Shown: positions 1-6,104 of the stretch, in pieces
How positions within the stretch are numbered: the first letter of the stretch is position 1
How the letters are laid out: every line of letters starts with the position of its first letter
Origin: Planococcus sp. (in: firmicutes)
GTDB lineage: Bacteria; Bacillota; Bacilli; Bacillales_A; Planococcaceae
Direction: 5' to 3'
NCBI GenBank assembly: GCA_030147225.1
Contig: JASLAI010000094.1
Location: 1-6,165 of the forward strand
DNA length: 6,165 bases
Program-made: the position numbers and the translations under genes
The notes under the pieces: model-generated
What the model was told of the DNA's origin: nothing
Seen by the model: only the letters and a program-made list of their open reading frames with translations
Database searches by the model: none

Positions 1-812
1 AAGGCAGTCAATTTCTTGGTTATTTCTTTGGCGGTTCTGTATTCCTTTGTCACAGACAAGACTTGCTGATCAACAGGATCGACTTTAACTTGCTTTCCTT
101 GAGACAACCTGTAGACAAACAGCAAAATCCGGATGGCTAGATTATGAAGAAAGTCATCTGTATATTGGATGCCTAATTCTTTTTCACTGGCCGAAATGAC
201 TTCCTTCACTTCTTCCGCTTTTCCGAAAATCGGAAAGTCAGCTTGGTCATTGAGTATCATCCGCATTTGTCCCAGCAAATCCGGCCAACTTAGTTTCCCT
301 ACCAGTCGCTGCAAATAAAAGACAATGACTTTCCGTTTGTTTTCTTCTTGGCCTTTGATGACATAGCCCAATCTCCTATCAAACTCCAACTGCAGTTCGT
401 AGCAGATCAACTCGTTTTTCAACCCTTTTACATCTTCAATGGCCGTATTTCTGCTGACCCTAACTTTTTCCATCAAACTTTCCAAATATACGGGTCTGTT
501 CCTGGCCAGTAAATAAAGCGCCAGCCACGTTCTTCGTTCTGTTGTGGAGTATTCATAATGCCATTTCTGCATCATACCCAGCTTTTGAGGGATTTGCTTT
601 GCTGCTTCCTGATCTAATTGAAATCCAGCAGACCGTGCATGCTGCACTACCGGAAGTTCGTTCTCTTCCAGCCACCCATTGATCTTACCGATATCGTAAT
701 AGATGGTGCGCCTTGAAATATGAAAGGTTTCCATAATTTCGTTTGCGGTGACATAACTTTGGGCTTGGGACAGATGAGATAATATTGCACGACTGCGTTG
801 ATCCAACGCCAT
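1..812 (-). CDS. PRD-containing transcription regulator, BglG/MtlR-like, partial (N-terminal 270 codons)
   Basis: The reading frame is open from ATG at 812 to the left edge, so the C-terminus lies outside the window. The start follows an AGAGGAGG ribosome binding site, with 8 nt between AGGAG and ATG. Residues about 6-60 form a winged helix-turn-helix (TANEIMETFHISRRTIYYDI, then a wing ending SAGFQL). Residues about 88-158 form a second, Mga/BglG-type HTH (TERRTWLALYLL, VSRNTAIEDVKGLKNEL, then GYVIKGQEE). From about 185 a first PRD begins, with LGIQYTDDFLHNLAIR and YRLSQGK. This order is that of PTS-controlled transcription activators (MtlR, ManR, LicR type), which bind DNA and are tuned by HPr- and EII-dependent phosphorylation. 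Such proteins usually have about 600-700 residues, so more than half is missing. Residue 228 is Arg where PRDs usually carry the phosphorylatable His. It sits behind the HPr terminator and is probably a separate unit; its target sugar cannot be told. It lacks the N-terminal RNA-binding CAT domain of true antiterminators. Confidence 0.85.
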   Translation of the reverse strand, partial: MALDQRSRAILSHLSQAQSYVTANEIMETFHISRRTIYYDIGKINGWLEENELPVVQHARSAGFQLDQEAAKQIPQKLGMMQKWHYEYSTTERRTWLALYLLARNRPVYLESLMEKVRVSRNTAIEDVKGLKNELICYELQLEFDRRLGYVIKGQEENKRKVIVFYLQRLVGKLSWPDLLGQMRMILNDQADFPIFGKAEEVKEVISASEKELGIQYTDDFLHNLAIRILLFVYRLSQGKQVKVDPVDQQVLSVTKEYRTAKEITKKLTA

Positions 813-853
813 TTCTGTTCCTCCTCTCTTATCCGTGTACACCCAGAATTAAC

Positions 854-863
854 TATTCGAATA
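854..863. repeat. 10-bp perfect palindrome upstream of the PRD regulator
   Basis: TATTCGAATA reads the same on both strands and lies about 42-51 bp upstream of the regulator start, in AT-rich DNA. It could be part of an operator, possibly for autoregulation, but a single 10-bp palindrome in AT-rich sequence can arise by chance. I see no convincing sigma-A promoter around it: a TATATT box lies further upstream, near 878-883, but has no good -35 partner. Confidence 0.3.
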
Positions 864-895
864 CTCTGTTAAATTAAATATAAACCTTGCTCCCC

Positions 896-923
896 AAAAA
901 GTGGAGACCAAATACTCCCCACT
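896..923 (-). terminator. Possible weak second terminator or leader hairpin
   Basis: On the minus strand AGTGGGGAG (923-915) can pair with CTCCACT (906-900) across an 8-nt loop, leaving two G residues bulged. The 3' arm runs into a stretch of five T (900-896). It lies about 25 nt past the U-tract of the strong HPr terminator and upstream of the PRD regulator. It may be a back-up terminator, or an attenuator if a regulator promoter lies upstream of it. The stem is short and bulged, so this is tentative. Confidence 0.35.
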
Positions 924-948
924 CTTGTGTGCAAAATTAGACTGTTGC

Positions 949-991
949 AAAAAAAATAAGACCCTTGGAATCCGAAGATTCCAGAGGTCTT
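949..991 (-). terminator. Rho-independent terminator of the nag-HPr operon
   Basis: On the minus strand this is a 15-position stem with one C-A mismatch and one G-U wobble. The arms are 991-977 and 972-958, and the loop is TTCG closed by a C-G pair, the very stable cUUCGg tetraloop. The 3' arm is followed by one A and then eight T (956-949). It starts 22 nt past the HPr stop codon, so it should end transcription of the operon and separate it from the PRD regulator. Confidence 0.92.
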
Positions 992-1013
992 AGTTAATTG
1001 CTTTTGTATATTA

Positions 1014-1283
1014 TTAAGCTCGTCCAAGCCCTTCAGCCACAATCAATTCTTCGACTTTGGCCATCAATGATTCTTCGTCGCTGCCCTCAGCTGTGATTGT
1101 GATGCTATTGCCTTTTGAAACACCAAGTGACATAACGCCCATAATGGATTTCAAGTTGACTTCTTTTTCTTTGTAAAGCATTTTCACATCTGATGAAAAC
1201 GGTGATACCGCTCCCACTAATTTTGAAGCAGGGCGTGCATGAAGACCTTCGTCGCTTGTGATTGTGTACGTTTTTTCAATCAT
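1014..1283 (-). CDS. ptsH: HPr, phosphocarrier protein of the phosphotransferase system
   Basis: HPr is the small cytoplasmic protein that carries phosphate from enzyme I to the EIIA domains of PTS transporters. This 89-residue protein has the usual length. The active-site motif GLHARPA places the phosphorylated histidine at residue 15, and LKSIMGVMSLG places Ser at residue 46, the target of HPr kinase/phosphorylase used in CcpA-mediated catabolite repression. With His15 present it is a true HPr and not Crh, which lacks that histidine. ATG at 1283 is chosen because AGAGGAG lies 8 nt upstream and the protein begins at the normal HPr N-terminus; an in-frame start at 1454 would add 57 unrelated residues overlapping nagR. 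It lies 70 bp after nagR with no convincing promoter between, and is followed by the operon terminator. No ptsI follows, so this may be either the only HPr gene, separated from ptsI, or a second copy dedicated to amino-sugar uptake. Confidence 0.95.
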   Translation of the reverse strand: MIEKTYTITSDEGLHARPASKLVGAVSPFSSDVKMLYKEKEVNLKSIMGVMSLGVSKGNSITITAEGSDEESLMAKVEELIVAEGLGRA

Positions 1284-1353
1284 TGTTTTCTCTCCTCTGG
1301 TATTGTTTCTAAACAAATTGCATGAAATAACCTGTTCGTTCAAGGGCTTGCCT

Positions 1354-2076
1354 TTAACGCTTGATGTCTGTCGTAAATTTGTAGCGGTCGGCACGGTAAG
1401 TGCTGCGGACCACTTCGAATGGCTGTCCATCGGCCAAATAACTGATGCGTTCAATCATCAGAATGGCTGCTGGCGGTTTAATCTGCAGCAAATCAGCGTC
1501 TTCTTTTTTCACCAGCCCTGCTTCCATCCGCTGTGTGGCACGGCTGATTTTCAATTGCTGTTCGTTTTCGATCATCGCATACAGCGATCCTTGAAAAGAA
1601 TCGCGGTCCAAGTTTGGAAAGCGTCCGACCGGCAAATAAGTTCGCTCAATGGCCATCGGTTTGTCATCTGCAAAGCGGATTCGTTCGACGAAATAGACTG
1701 GATCTCCATCCGCCAACTGCAATTCCTCTGCAATGTCGGAATCAGGCTCCAGGATTTCAAAACCGATCAGTTTGCTGCTCGGGACTAGGCCGCGCGACTG
1801 CATGTCCTCTGTAAAGCTCGTCAAACCATTCAGCGGCTGCTCGACTTTCGGAGAAGCTACAAATGTGCCGCGTCCTTTTTCCCGGTACAGCAAACCGTCA
1901 TTGACTAAATTGGTGATAGACTGGCGCACAGTCATACGGCTGACATCAAAGCGTTCGGTCAGTTCGCGTTCAGAGGGGATTGCCGTGCCGATTGGAAAGT
2001 CGCCTTGCTGAATCTGTTGCTTCAGCTGTTCTTCTATTTGAATATAAATCGGAATCGGCGATTGTTTGTCCAGCAC
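1354..2076 (-). CDS. nagR: NagR/YvoA-type GntR-family repressor of amino-sugar catabolism
   Basis: GntR-family, HutC-subfamily regulator of 240 residues, matching YvoA/NagR in length and layout. Residues about 6-73 form the winged HTH (SPIPIYIQIEEQL, PSERELTERF, VSRMTVRQSITNLVNDGLL, KGRGTFV). The rest is an effector-binding UTRA domain (LTSFTEDMQSRG at 85-96, IERTYLP at 143-149, YRADRYKF near the end). Family members bind dre operators and release them on binding GlcN-6-P or GlcNAc-6-P. The start is GTG at 2076: AGAGGAG (2085-2091) lies 8 nt upstream and the N-terminus then fits the family. A GTG at 2085 overlaps the nagB stop as GTGA but has no spacing to that ribosome binding site; it would add three residues. 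Only 5 bp separate this start from nagB, so the two are cotranscribed and likely translationally coupled. The probable operator lies before nagE, implying autoregulation. Confidence 0.93.
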   Translation of the reverse strand: MLDKQSPIPIYIQIEEQLKQQIQQGDFPIGTAIPSERELTERFDVSRMTVRQSITNLVNDGLLYREKGRGTFVASPKVEQPLNGLTSFTEDMQSRGLVPSSKLIGFEILEPDSDIAEELQLADGDPVYFVERIRFADDKPMAIERTYLPVGRFPNLDRDSFQGSLYAMIENEQQLKISRATQRMEAGLVKKEDADLLQIKPPAAILMIERISYLADGQPFEVVRSTYRADRYKFTTDIKR

Positions 2077-2081
2077 AGCGT

Positions 2082-2828
2082 TCACTCCTCTTCTGCCTCT
2101 GCCGCGACCAGGCTATAGGCATCCCGGTCTACAATCAGTGTAACATGATTGTGTTTCCATAAAAATGAGGCGGGAAAATCTTTGCTGACATGGCCGTCCA
2201 AAAACCGCTTCACCGCCTGCGCTTTCTTTTTGCCGGAAGCCAGCAAAAGGATCCTTTCGCTTTTCAGAATCGACTGGATGCCCATCGTGATTGCATGGGT
2301 CGGTACTTCATCGCGGTCGCTGAAAAAACGGGCATTGCTGTTGCGTGTCGACGCCTCGAGCTGAACACAATGGGTCAAGCTCGTTTCAGGCGTTCCCGGT
2401 TCATTAAAACCGATATGTCCGTTCGTCCCCATGCCCAAAATCTGCAGATGAGGCGGTCCAATTTCATCAATCAATGCTTCATAACGCTGGCATTCCCCTT
2501 CCACTGGCTTGGCTTTGCCGTTTGGAATATGGGTATGTTCCAGTGCAATATCAATATGGCGGAATAGTTTTTCATTCATAAAATGACGGTAACTGTTTGG
2601 ATGGTCGTCCGATAACCCGCGGTATTCATCCAAATTAATGGTTTGAACATCCGCAAAGGAAATGTTGCGTTCCTTAACGCCCTCAATCAATTTTTCGTAA
2701 AGGCCGAGCGGCGTGGAACCTGTAGCCAGTCCCAACACCGAATGGCGATTGTTCCGGATTTGCTGCTCCACCAATTTTGCCGCCTGGCTGCTCATCTCTT
2801 CGTAGTTTTCGACTTTTATCAGTTTCAT
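2082..2828 (-). CDS. nagB: Glucosamine-6-phosphate deaminase
   Basis: Cytoplasmic enzyme converting glucosamine-6-phosphate to fructose-6-phosphate and ammonia, the last amino-sugar-specific step. At 248 residues it has the length of the shorter Bacillus-type NagB. Visible signatures are the phosphate-binding loop GLATGSTPLGLY (33-44), NLDEYRGL (65-72, with catalytic Asp67), and GMGTNGHIGFNEPG (132-145, with His138 as the ring-opening base and Glu143 beside it). Asn at 136, where the E. coli enzyme has Asp, is as I recall it in the B. subtilis enzymes. The start is ATG at 2828, because AAGGAG at 2837-2842 lies 8 nt upstream and the family begins here; a GTG at 2837 is the first base of the last nagA sense-stop region and is poorly placed. 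The gap to nagA is 5 bp, and the ribosome binding site sits inside the end of nagA, so coupling is likely. Confidence 0.96.
   Translation of the reverse strand: MKLIKVENYEEMSSQAAKLVEQQIRNNRHSVLGLATGSTPLGLYEKLIEGVKERNISFADVQTINLDEYRGLSDDHPNSYRHFMNEKLFRHIDIALEHTHIPNGKAKPVEGECQRYEALIDEIGPPHLQILGMGTNGHIGFNEPGTPETSLTHCVQLEASTRNSNARFFSDRDEVPTHAITMGIQSILKSERILLLASGKKKAQAVKRFLDGHVSKDFPASFLWKHNHVTLIVDRDAYSLVAAEAEEE
2085..2091 (-). promoter_or_regulatory. Ribosome binding site of nagR within the nagB 3' end
   Basis: AGAGGAG is formed by the last Glu codons of nagB, directly before its TGA stop. It stands 8 nt from GTG 2076 but immediately against GTG 2085, which decides for the downstream start. Confidence 0.75.
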
Positions 2829-2833
2829 CACAG

Positions 2834-3994
2834 TCACTCCTTCTTATAAGCGATCGTTCCTCTGCAAATGGTCAATTGAACATTAAAATCTTCATCAAGA
2901 ATTACCACATCCGCGTCTGCCCCGTCCTGCAATCGTCCTTTATTCGATAGTCCCAGTTCTTTTGCCGCATTGGCAGAAGTCATTGACACGATATCGTTCA
3001 GGCTGCAGCCGGTGATCGACTGGACATTTTTAACCGCTGTTTCCATCGTCAGGATGCTGCCGGCCAAGGTACCGTCCGCGAGCCGCGCATCTTTTTTAGT
3101 GACTTGCACATCCTGCCCTCCTAAATCGTAAACACCCGGATCCAACCCTTTTGCGCGCATTGCGTCCGTGATTAGGATCAACTTTTCAGCTCCTTTTTGA
3201 CGAAAAGCGAGACTGACTGAGGTCGGATGGCTATGAATAAAATCAGCGATTACTTCCACTGACAAGCTATCTTCCATCAAAGCGGCACCCACCACGCCTG
3301 GATTGCGGTGATGGAATGGGCTCATCTGATTGTAAAGATGTGTGACGTGACTGGCTCCCGAACGGACAGCTGTCTGGACTTCTTCCAATGTAGCATCCGA
3401 ATGACCAATCGAAGCGATGACATGATCTTCTGCAAGATGTTTGATAAAGGTCAATCCGTTTGCTGCTTCCGGTGCCATGGTCACCAGCCGGATTTGACCG
3501 CCGCTGAGTTTCTGCCATTTTCGGAACAACGGATAGGATGGTTCGGCAATGTGCTCAATTGGTTGTGCCCCTGCCCGCTTATCGGAAATGAACGGCCCTT
3601 CCAGATGGACGCCCAGCATTTCCGCTTGTCCTTCCTGTGCATGAAAATCCTTAATATTTTGCAAGGCAGCTGAAATGGCTCCATCCGATTGAGTCATTGT
3701 CGTTGCGAGAAAACTCGTCGTGCCTTCCTTCGGCAAAGCACCGGCAATGCCTCTCAATGCTTCAGGGGTCGCATCCATCGCGTCAAATCCCGCAGCGCCG
3801 TGGATATGCACATCAATAAACCCAGGGAACGCTGTCCAATTCCTGCCGATTGCATCCACATGAATATCCGCTTGTGCATCAATTTTCTCAGCAGCACGAC
3901 TAATTTTTCCGTCTTCCAAAAGGATATCTCCTACAAAGCTTTCTTCAACAGCGTCCACAATGGTGATGCCGGAAATTAATATACTTTTTTTCAT
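2834..3994 (-). CDS. nagA: N-acetylglucosamine-6-phosphate deacetylase
   Basis: Cytoplasmic amidohydrolase that removes acetate from GlcNAc-6-phosphate, giving glucosamine-6-phosphate for NagB. At 386 residues it is full length. The TIM-barrel active-site markers are in place: PGFIDVHIHG with His63 and His65, LEGPF with Glu132, GHSDAT with His198, THLYNQM with His219, and the catalytic acid Asp277 in LITDAM. The substrate-contact motif DFIHSHP (251-257) replaces the commoner DGxHxxP form. A short beta-sandwich is made by both termini (ISGITIV, GRLQDGADADVVILD). ATG at 3994 is chosen because AAGGAG (4003-4008) lies 8 nt upstream and the start gives the normal MKKSIL N-terminus; an in-frame GTG at 4003 overlaps that site. 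It follows nagE by 64 bp, in which an inverted repeat lies, and leads directly into nagB. Confidence 0.96.
   Translation of the reverse strand: MKKSILISGITIVDAVEESFVGDILLEDGKISRAAEKIDAQADIHVDAIGRNWTAFPGFIDVHIHGAAGFDAMDATPEALRGIAGALPKEGTTSFLATTMTQSDGAISAALQNIKDFHAQEGQAEMLGVHLEGPFISDKRAGAQPIEHIAEPSYPLFRKWQKLSGGQIRLVTMAPEAANGLTFIKHLAEDHVIASIGHSDATLEEVQTAVRSGASHVTHLYNQMSPFHHRNPGVVGAALMEDSLSVEVIADFIHSHPTSVSLAFRQKGAEKLILITDAMRAKGLDPGVYDLGGQDVQVTKKDARLADGTLAGSILTMETAVKNVQSITGCSLNDIVSMTSANAAKELGLSNKGRLQDGADADVVILDEDFNVQLTICRGTIAYKKE
2837..2842 (-). promoter_or_regulatory. Ribosome binding site of nagB within the nagA 3' end
   Basis: AAGGAG is made by the final Lys and Glu codons of nagA, just before its TGA stop. 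It lies 8 nt from ATG 2828, the same arrangement as at the nagB-nagR joint. Confidence 0.8.
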
Positions 3995-4002
3995 CTGGAC
4001 CA

Positions 4003-4008
4003 CTCCTT
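4003..4008 (-). promoter_or_regulatory. Ribosome binding site of nagA
   Basis: AAGGAG lies 8 nt upstream of ATG 3994 and overlaps an in-frame GTG at 4003, so the shorter frame is preferred. It begins 2 nt past the 3' arm of the nagE-nagA inverted repeat, so folding of that hairpin would leave it just exposed. Confidence 0.8.
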
Positions 4009-4009
4009 G

Positions 4010-4051
4010 CGAAAAACCAGAAAAATCGCGGTGGATCTCCCTGGTTTTTCG
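4010..4051 (-). repeat. Inverted repeat (possible RNA hairpin) between nagE and nagA
   Basis: CGAAAAACCAG at 4051-4041 (minus strand) is perfectly complementary to CTGGTTTTTCG at 4020-4010, giving an 11-bp stem with a 20-nt loop. The only T-run outside the stem is in the loop, so it is not a standard intrinsic terminator. It begins 7 nt past the nagE stop codon and ends just before the nagA ribosome binding site. Plausible roles are mRNA 3'-end protection or processing after nagE, or a partial stop that lowers nagAB relative to the transporter. Confidence 0.6.
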
Positions 4052-4058
4052 GCTAGTA

Positions 4059-5975
4059 TTATTCGACTCTCAAGATGGAAGCCGTTCCCTGTTCTTGGAA
4101 GCCTTCTTTCAAGACAGTTACTTTTTGTTCAGTTAAGTTGGTAAAAATAACCGGTGTTGCAATAGAAGGTGCATTGGTATTTAGGAAGTCCAAATCAAGC
4201 TTTAACAAAGCGTCTCCGCGCTGTACGAGCTGGCCTTGTTCGACCAATGTTTCAAAACCTTCACCTTTCAGTTTGACCGTATCCAAGCCAACATGGATTA
4301 AGATTTCAATGCCTGTATCCGTTTCAATACCAATGGCGTGTTTAGTCGGGAAGACACTGACCACTCGCCCGTCAACTGGTGAATGAAGAACGTTTCCAGA
4401 TGGCAAAATGGCGAATCCAGGACCCATCATGCCTTTTGCAAATACTTCATCCGGTACTTCCGATAGCGGAATCATTTTTCCTTGGATCGGCATTTCGAAA
4501 TCTTCAGCAACAATTTCTTTCATTGCCGGTTCTTCACTGACGTTTTCTTCAGCAGGCACTGCTTCTGAGCCAGTTGCTGGAGCTGGATTTCCATTTGCCA
4601 AACGCGGCTTCATGGCGTCTGCCAGGAATTCGACAGCCGTTCCGATAACTACTTGAACACTGGTTTTATTGACTTTCATGACGCCCATCGCACCGTGGCG
4701 CTTCAGATCCTTTTCGTTCACAAGTCCTGAATCTTTAACGGTCATACGCAGTCGCGTTGTGCAATAATCGACTGCAACAATATTGTCGGTGCCGCCAAGC
4801 GCTTCAATCGTATTATACGCTCTGGCATCTACAGCTTTATTGCCTGAACTTGCATTTTCTGCACCATTCTCGTCCTCGTCTTCACGGCCAGGCGTTTTCA
4901 GGTCCAGCTTGATGATCAAGAAGTAGAAGATGAAAAAGTAAACGGCTCCGACAACCAGACCCATCACCAAGAGGATCAGCGGATTGGTAGCCAGACCATA
5001 GTTCAATACATAATCAATCGCTCCGGCAGAAAAGCCGAAACCGTGATGAACATCCAAAGCATAGGCGACCATCATTGAAGCACCCGTCAGCAACGCATGG
5101 ACCACATATAGAATTGGTGATAAGAACATGAACGAGAACTCAATCGGCTCTGTAATTCCTGTCAGGAAAGACGTGAAAGCGATACTGAACAGCATCCCGC
5201 CGACAATGGCTTTGCGCTCTTTCTTAGCTGCAGCGTACATGGCAAGACATGCTGCAGGCAAACCAAACATCATAATTGGGAAGAAGCCGGACAGGAATGG
5301 CCCTGCCGTTGGATCGCCTTTCAGGAAGCGGTTGATTTCCCCGCGCACCACTTCTCCCGTAGCATCGGTGAATGTTCCGAAATCAAACCAGACGACGGTA
5401 TTGATAACATGGTGCAAGCCGGTCGGAAGCAACAGACGGTTCAGGAAACCGTAAGCGCCGACGCCGAACATGCCGGCATTCAAGATCCAGTCACCGGCAC
5501 TGTCAATGCCTTCCTGGATTGGCGGCCATGCATAGCCGAGCACACCAGCCAAAATTGTCATGACGGCCGCGGTAATAATCGGCACAAACCGCCTGCCGCC
5601 GAAAAAGGCGAGCCATTGCGGAAACTTCACATTATAGAATTTATTGTATAAAAGACCGGCGACAATACCGGATATAATACCGGCAAATACGCCCATATTG
5701 ATCGACTCGTTGATCGTCACGATCGCCGAAGTCAGTACGAGATATGCGATAGCACCAGCCAAAGCCGCTCCTCCGCTGCCATCGTGGGCAAGGCCCATCG
5801 CAATCCCGATGGCAAAGATGATTGCCAGGTTGTCGATGATCCCTGCGCCCGCAGCCGACATGAACGGAATCCCAAGCAAATCATCCTGTCCAAAACGCAG
5901 CAGCAAAGCAGCCGCTGGCAATGTAGCGATCGGGAACATCAATGATTTCCCTATTTTCTGAAGAAAACTGAACAT
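4059..5975 (-). CDS. nagE: PTS N-acetylglucosamine-specific EIICBA transporter
   Basis: Membrane permease that imports N-acetylglucosamine and phosphorylates it to GlcNAc-6-phosphate. At 638 residues it has a full EIIC-EIIB-EIIA order, close to E. coli NagE and B. subtilis NagP in length. Residues 1 to about 358 are the EIIC domain, with many hydrophobic segments and the signature GITEPIEFSFMF (273-284). An acidic linker (about 361-380) leads to EIIB, whose phosphorylated cysteine is Cys405 in DYCTTRLRMTV. A second, Ala/Pro/Glu-rich linker (about 461-490) leads to a glucose-type EIIA, with His561 in LIHVGLDTVKLKGEGF as the phospho-acceptor and His546 as its active-site partner. It could in principle be glucose-specific, since the families are close, but the nagABR context and the dre operator support GlcNAc. 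ATG 5975 follows AAGGGGTGG by 7 nt. It is the first gene of the operon, about 27 nt from the predicted transcription start. No defect seen. Confidence 0.95.
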   Translation of the reverse strand: MFSFLQKIGKSLMFPIATLPAAALLLRFGQDDLLGIPFMSAAGAGIIDNLAIIFAIGIAMGLAHDGSGGAALAGAIAYLVLTSAIVTINESINMGVFAGIISGIVAGLLYNKFYNVKFPQWLAFFGGRRFVPIITAAVMTILAGVLGYAWPPIQEGIDSAGDWILNAGMFGVGAYGFLNRLLLPTGLHHVINTVVWFDFGTFTDATGEVVRGEINRFLKGDPTAGPFLSGFFPIMMFGLPAACLAMYAAAKKERKAIVGGMLFSIAFTSFLTGITEPIEFSFMFLSPILYVVHALLTGASMMVAYALDVHHGFGFSAGAIDYVLNYGLATNPLILLVMGLVVGAVYFFIFYFLIIKLDLKTPGREDEDENGAENASSGNKAVDARAYNTIEALGGTDNIVAVDYCTTRLRMTVKDSGLVNEKDLKRHGAMGVMKVNKTSVQVVIGTAVEFLADAMKPRLANGNPAPATGSEAVPAEENVSEEPAMKEIVAEDFEMPIQGKMIPLSEVPDEVFAKGMMGPGFAILPSGNVLHSPVDGRVVSVFPTKHAIGIETDTGIEILIHVGLDTVKLKGEGFETLVEQGQLVQRGDALLKLDLDFLNTNAPSIATPVIFTNLTEQKVTVLKEGFQEQGTASILRVE

Positions 5976-5982
5976 ACAATTT

Positions 5983-5991
5983 CCACCCCTT
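5983..5991 (-). promoter_or_regulatory. Ribosome binding site of nagE
   Basis: AAGGGGTGG lies 7 nt upstream of ATG 5975. It departs from the AGGAG core used by the other five genes but still pairs well with the 16S rRNA 3' end. Confidence 0.7.
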
Positions 5992-6009
5992 TATGTATTC
6001 TTAATTTTC

Positions 6010-6038
6010 ACTATATCTATTAATGGTATAGTTGTCTA
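6010..6038 (-). promoter_or_regulatory. Sigma-A promoter of the nag operon
   Basis: On the minus strand the -35 box TAGACA (6038-6033) and the -10 box TATAGT (6015-6010) each differ from consensus at one position and are separated by 17 nt, the optimum. Transcription should start near 6003, leaving a leader of about 27 nt. The -35 box lies entirely inside the proposed NagR operator, so repressor binding would block RNA polymerase. Confidence 0.8.
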
Positions 6039-6045
6039 TACCAAT
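6024..6045. promoter_or_regulatory. NagR (dre-type) operator overlapping the nagE -35 box
   Basis: The minus strand at 6045-6030 reads ATTGGTATAGACAACT, a dre-like element. Its core TGGTATAGACAA matches 10 of 12 positions of TGGTCTAGACCA, the core I recall for DasR/NagR-type regulators. The same stretch also forms a larger perfect inverted repeat, TGGTATAG-N4-CTATACCA, at 6024-6031 and 6036-6043. Since nagR is in the operon controlled by this site, it gives substrate induction and autoregulation. I saw no second full copy elsewhere in the window. Confidence 0.8.
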
Positions 6046-6090
6046 TTTTTCGACTTAACTTAACGAAGTACAACAATTTTTATAAGCAAC

Positions 6091-6104
6091 ATAAACCGGT
6101 TTCA
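6091..6104. promoter_or_regulatory. Possible cre-like box (CcpA site) upstream of the nag promoter
   Basis: On the minus strand TGAAACCGGTTTAT fits the catabolite response element TGNAANCGNWWNCA except for its last two bases. Its centre is a perfect 10-bp palindrome, AAACCGGTTT (6093-6102). It would lie near -88 to -101 from the predicted start, an upstream position more typical of activation than of repression by CcpA. The imperfect match makes this tentative. Confidence 0.35.

Noticed and set aside
1298..1303. TGGTAT half-site of a dre element at the HPr ribosome binding site.
   Set aside because: Only six bases match; the other half of the operator is absent, so chance is the simpler explanation.
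1284..1353. A separate promoter for HPr (TTGAAC near 1338-1343) and a small TTGTTT-AG-AAACAA inverted repeat.
   Set aside because: No -10 box at a proper distance from TTGAAC, and the repeat has only 6-bp arms with a 2-nt loop, too tight to fold well.
1284..1454. N-terminal extension of HPr by 57 residues to an upstream in-frame ATG.
   Set aside because: It overlaps nagR, has no HPr-like sequence, and the ATG at 1283 has a proper ribosome binding site and gives the normal HPr length.
2419..2421. Asn at residue 136 of NagB, where the E. coli enzyme has a catalytic Asp.
   Set aside because: As I recall, Bacillus NagB enzymes have NGHIGFNEPG too, so it does not suggest loss of activity.
1258..5961. 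Many open frames of 60-125 codons on the plus strand (and one of 176 codons, 1258-1788), plus short minus-strand ones inside nagA and nagR.
   Set aside because: All lie inside genes with clear family signatures in the other frame, have no recognisable domains, and no matching ribosome binding site pattern was seen.
6060..6095. A second, upstream nag promoter based on a TATAAA box (minus strand, about 6078-6083).
   Set aside because: No acceptable -35 box at 16-18 nt; the downstream promoter is far better.
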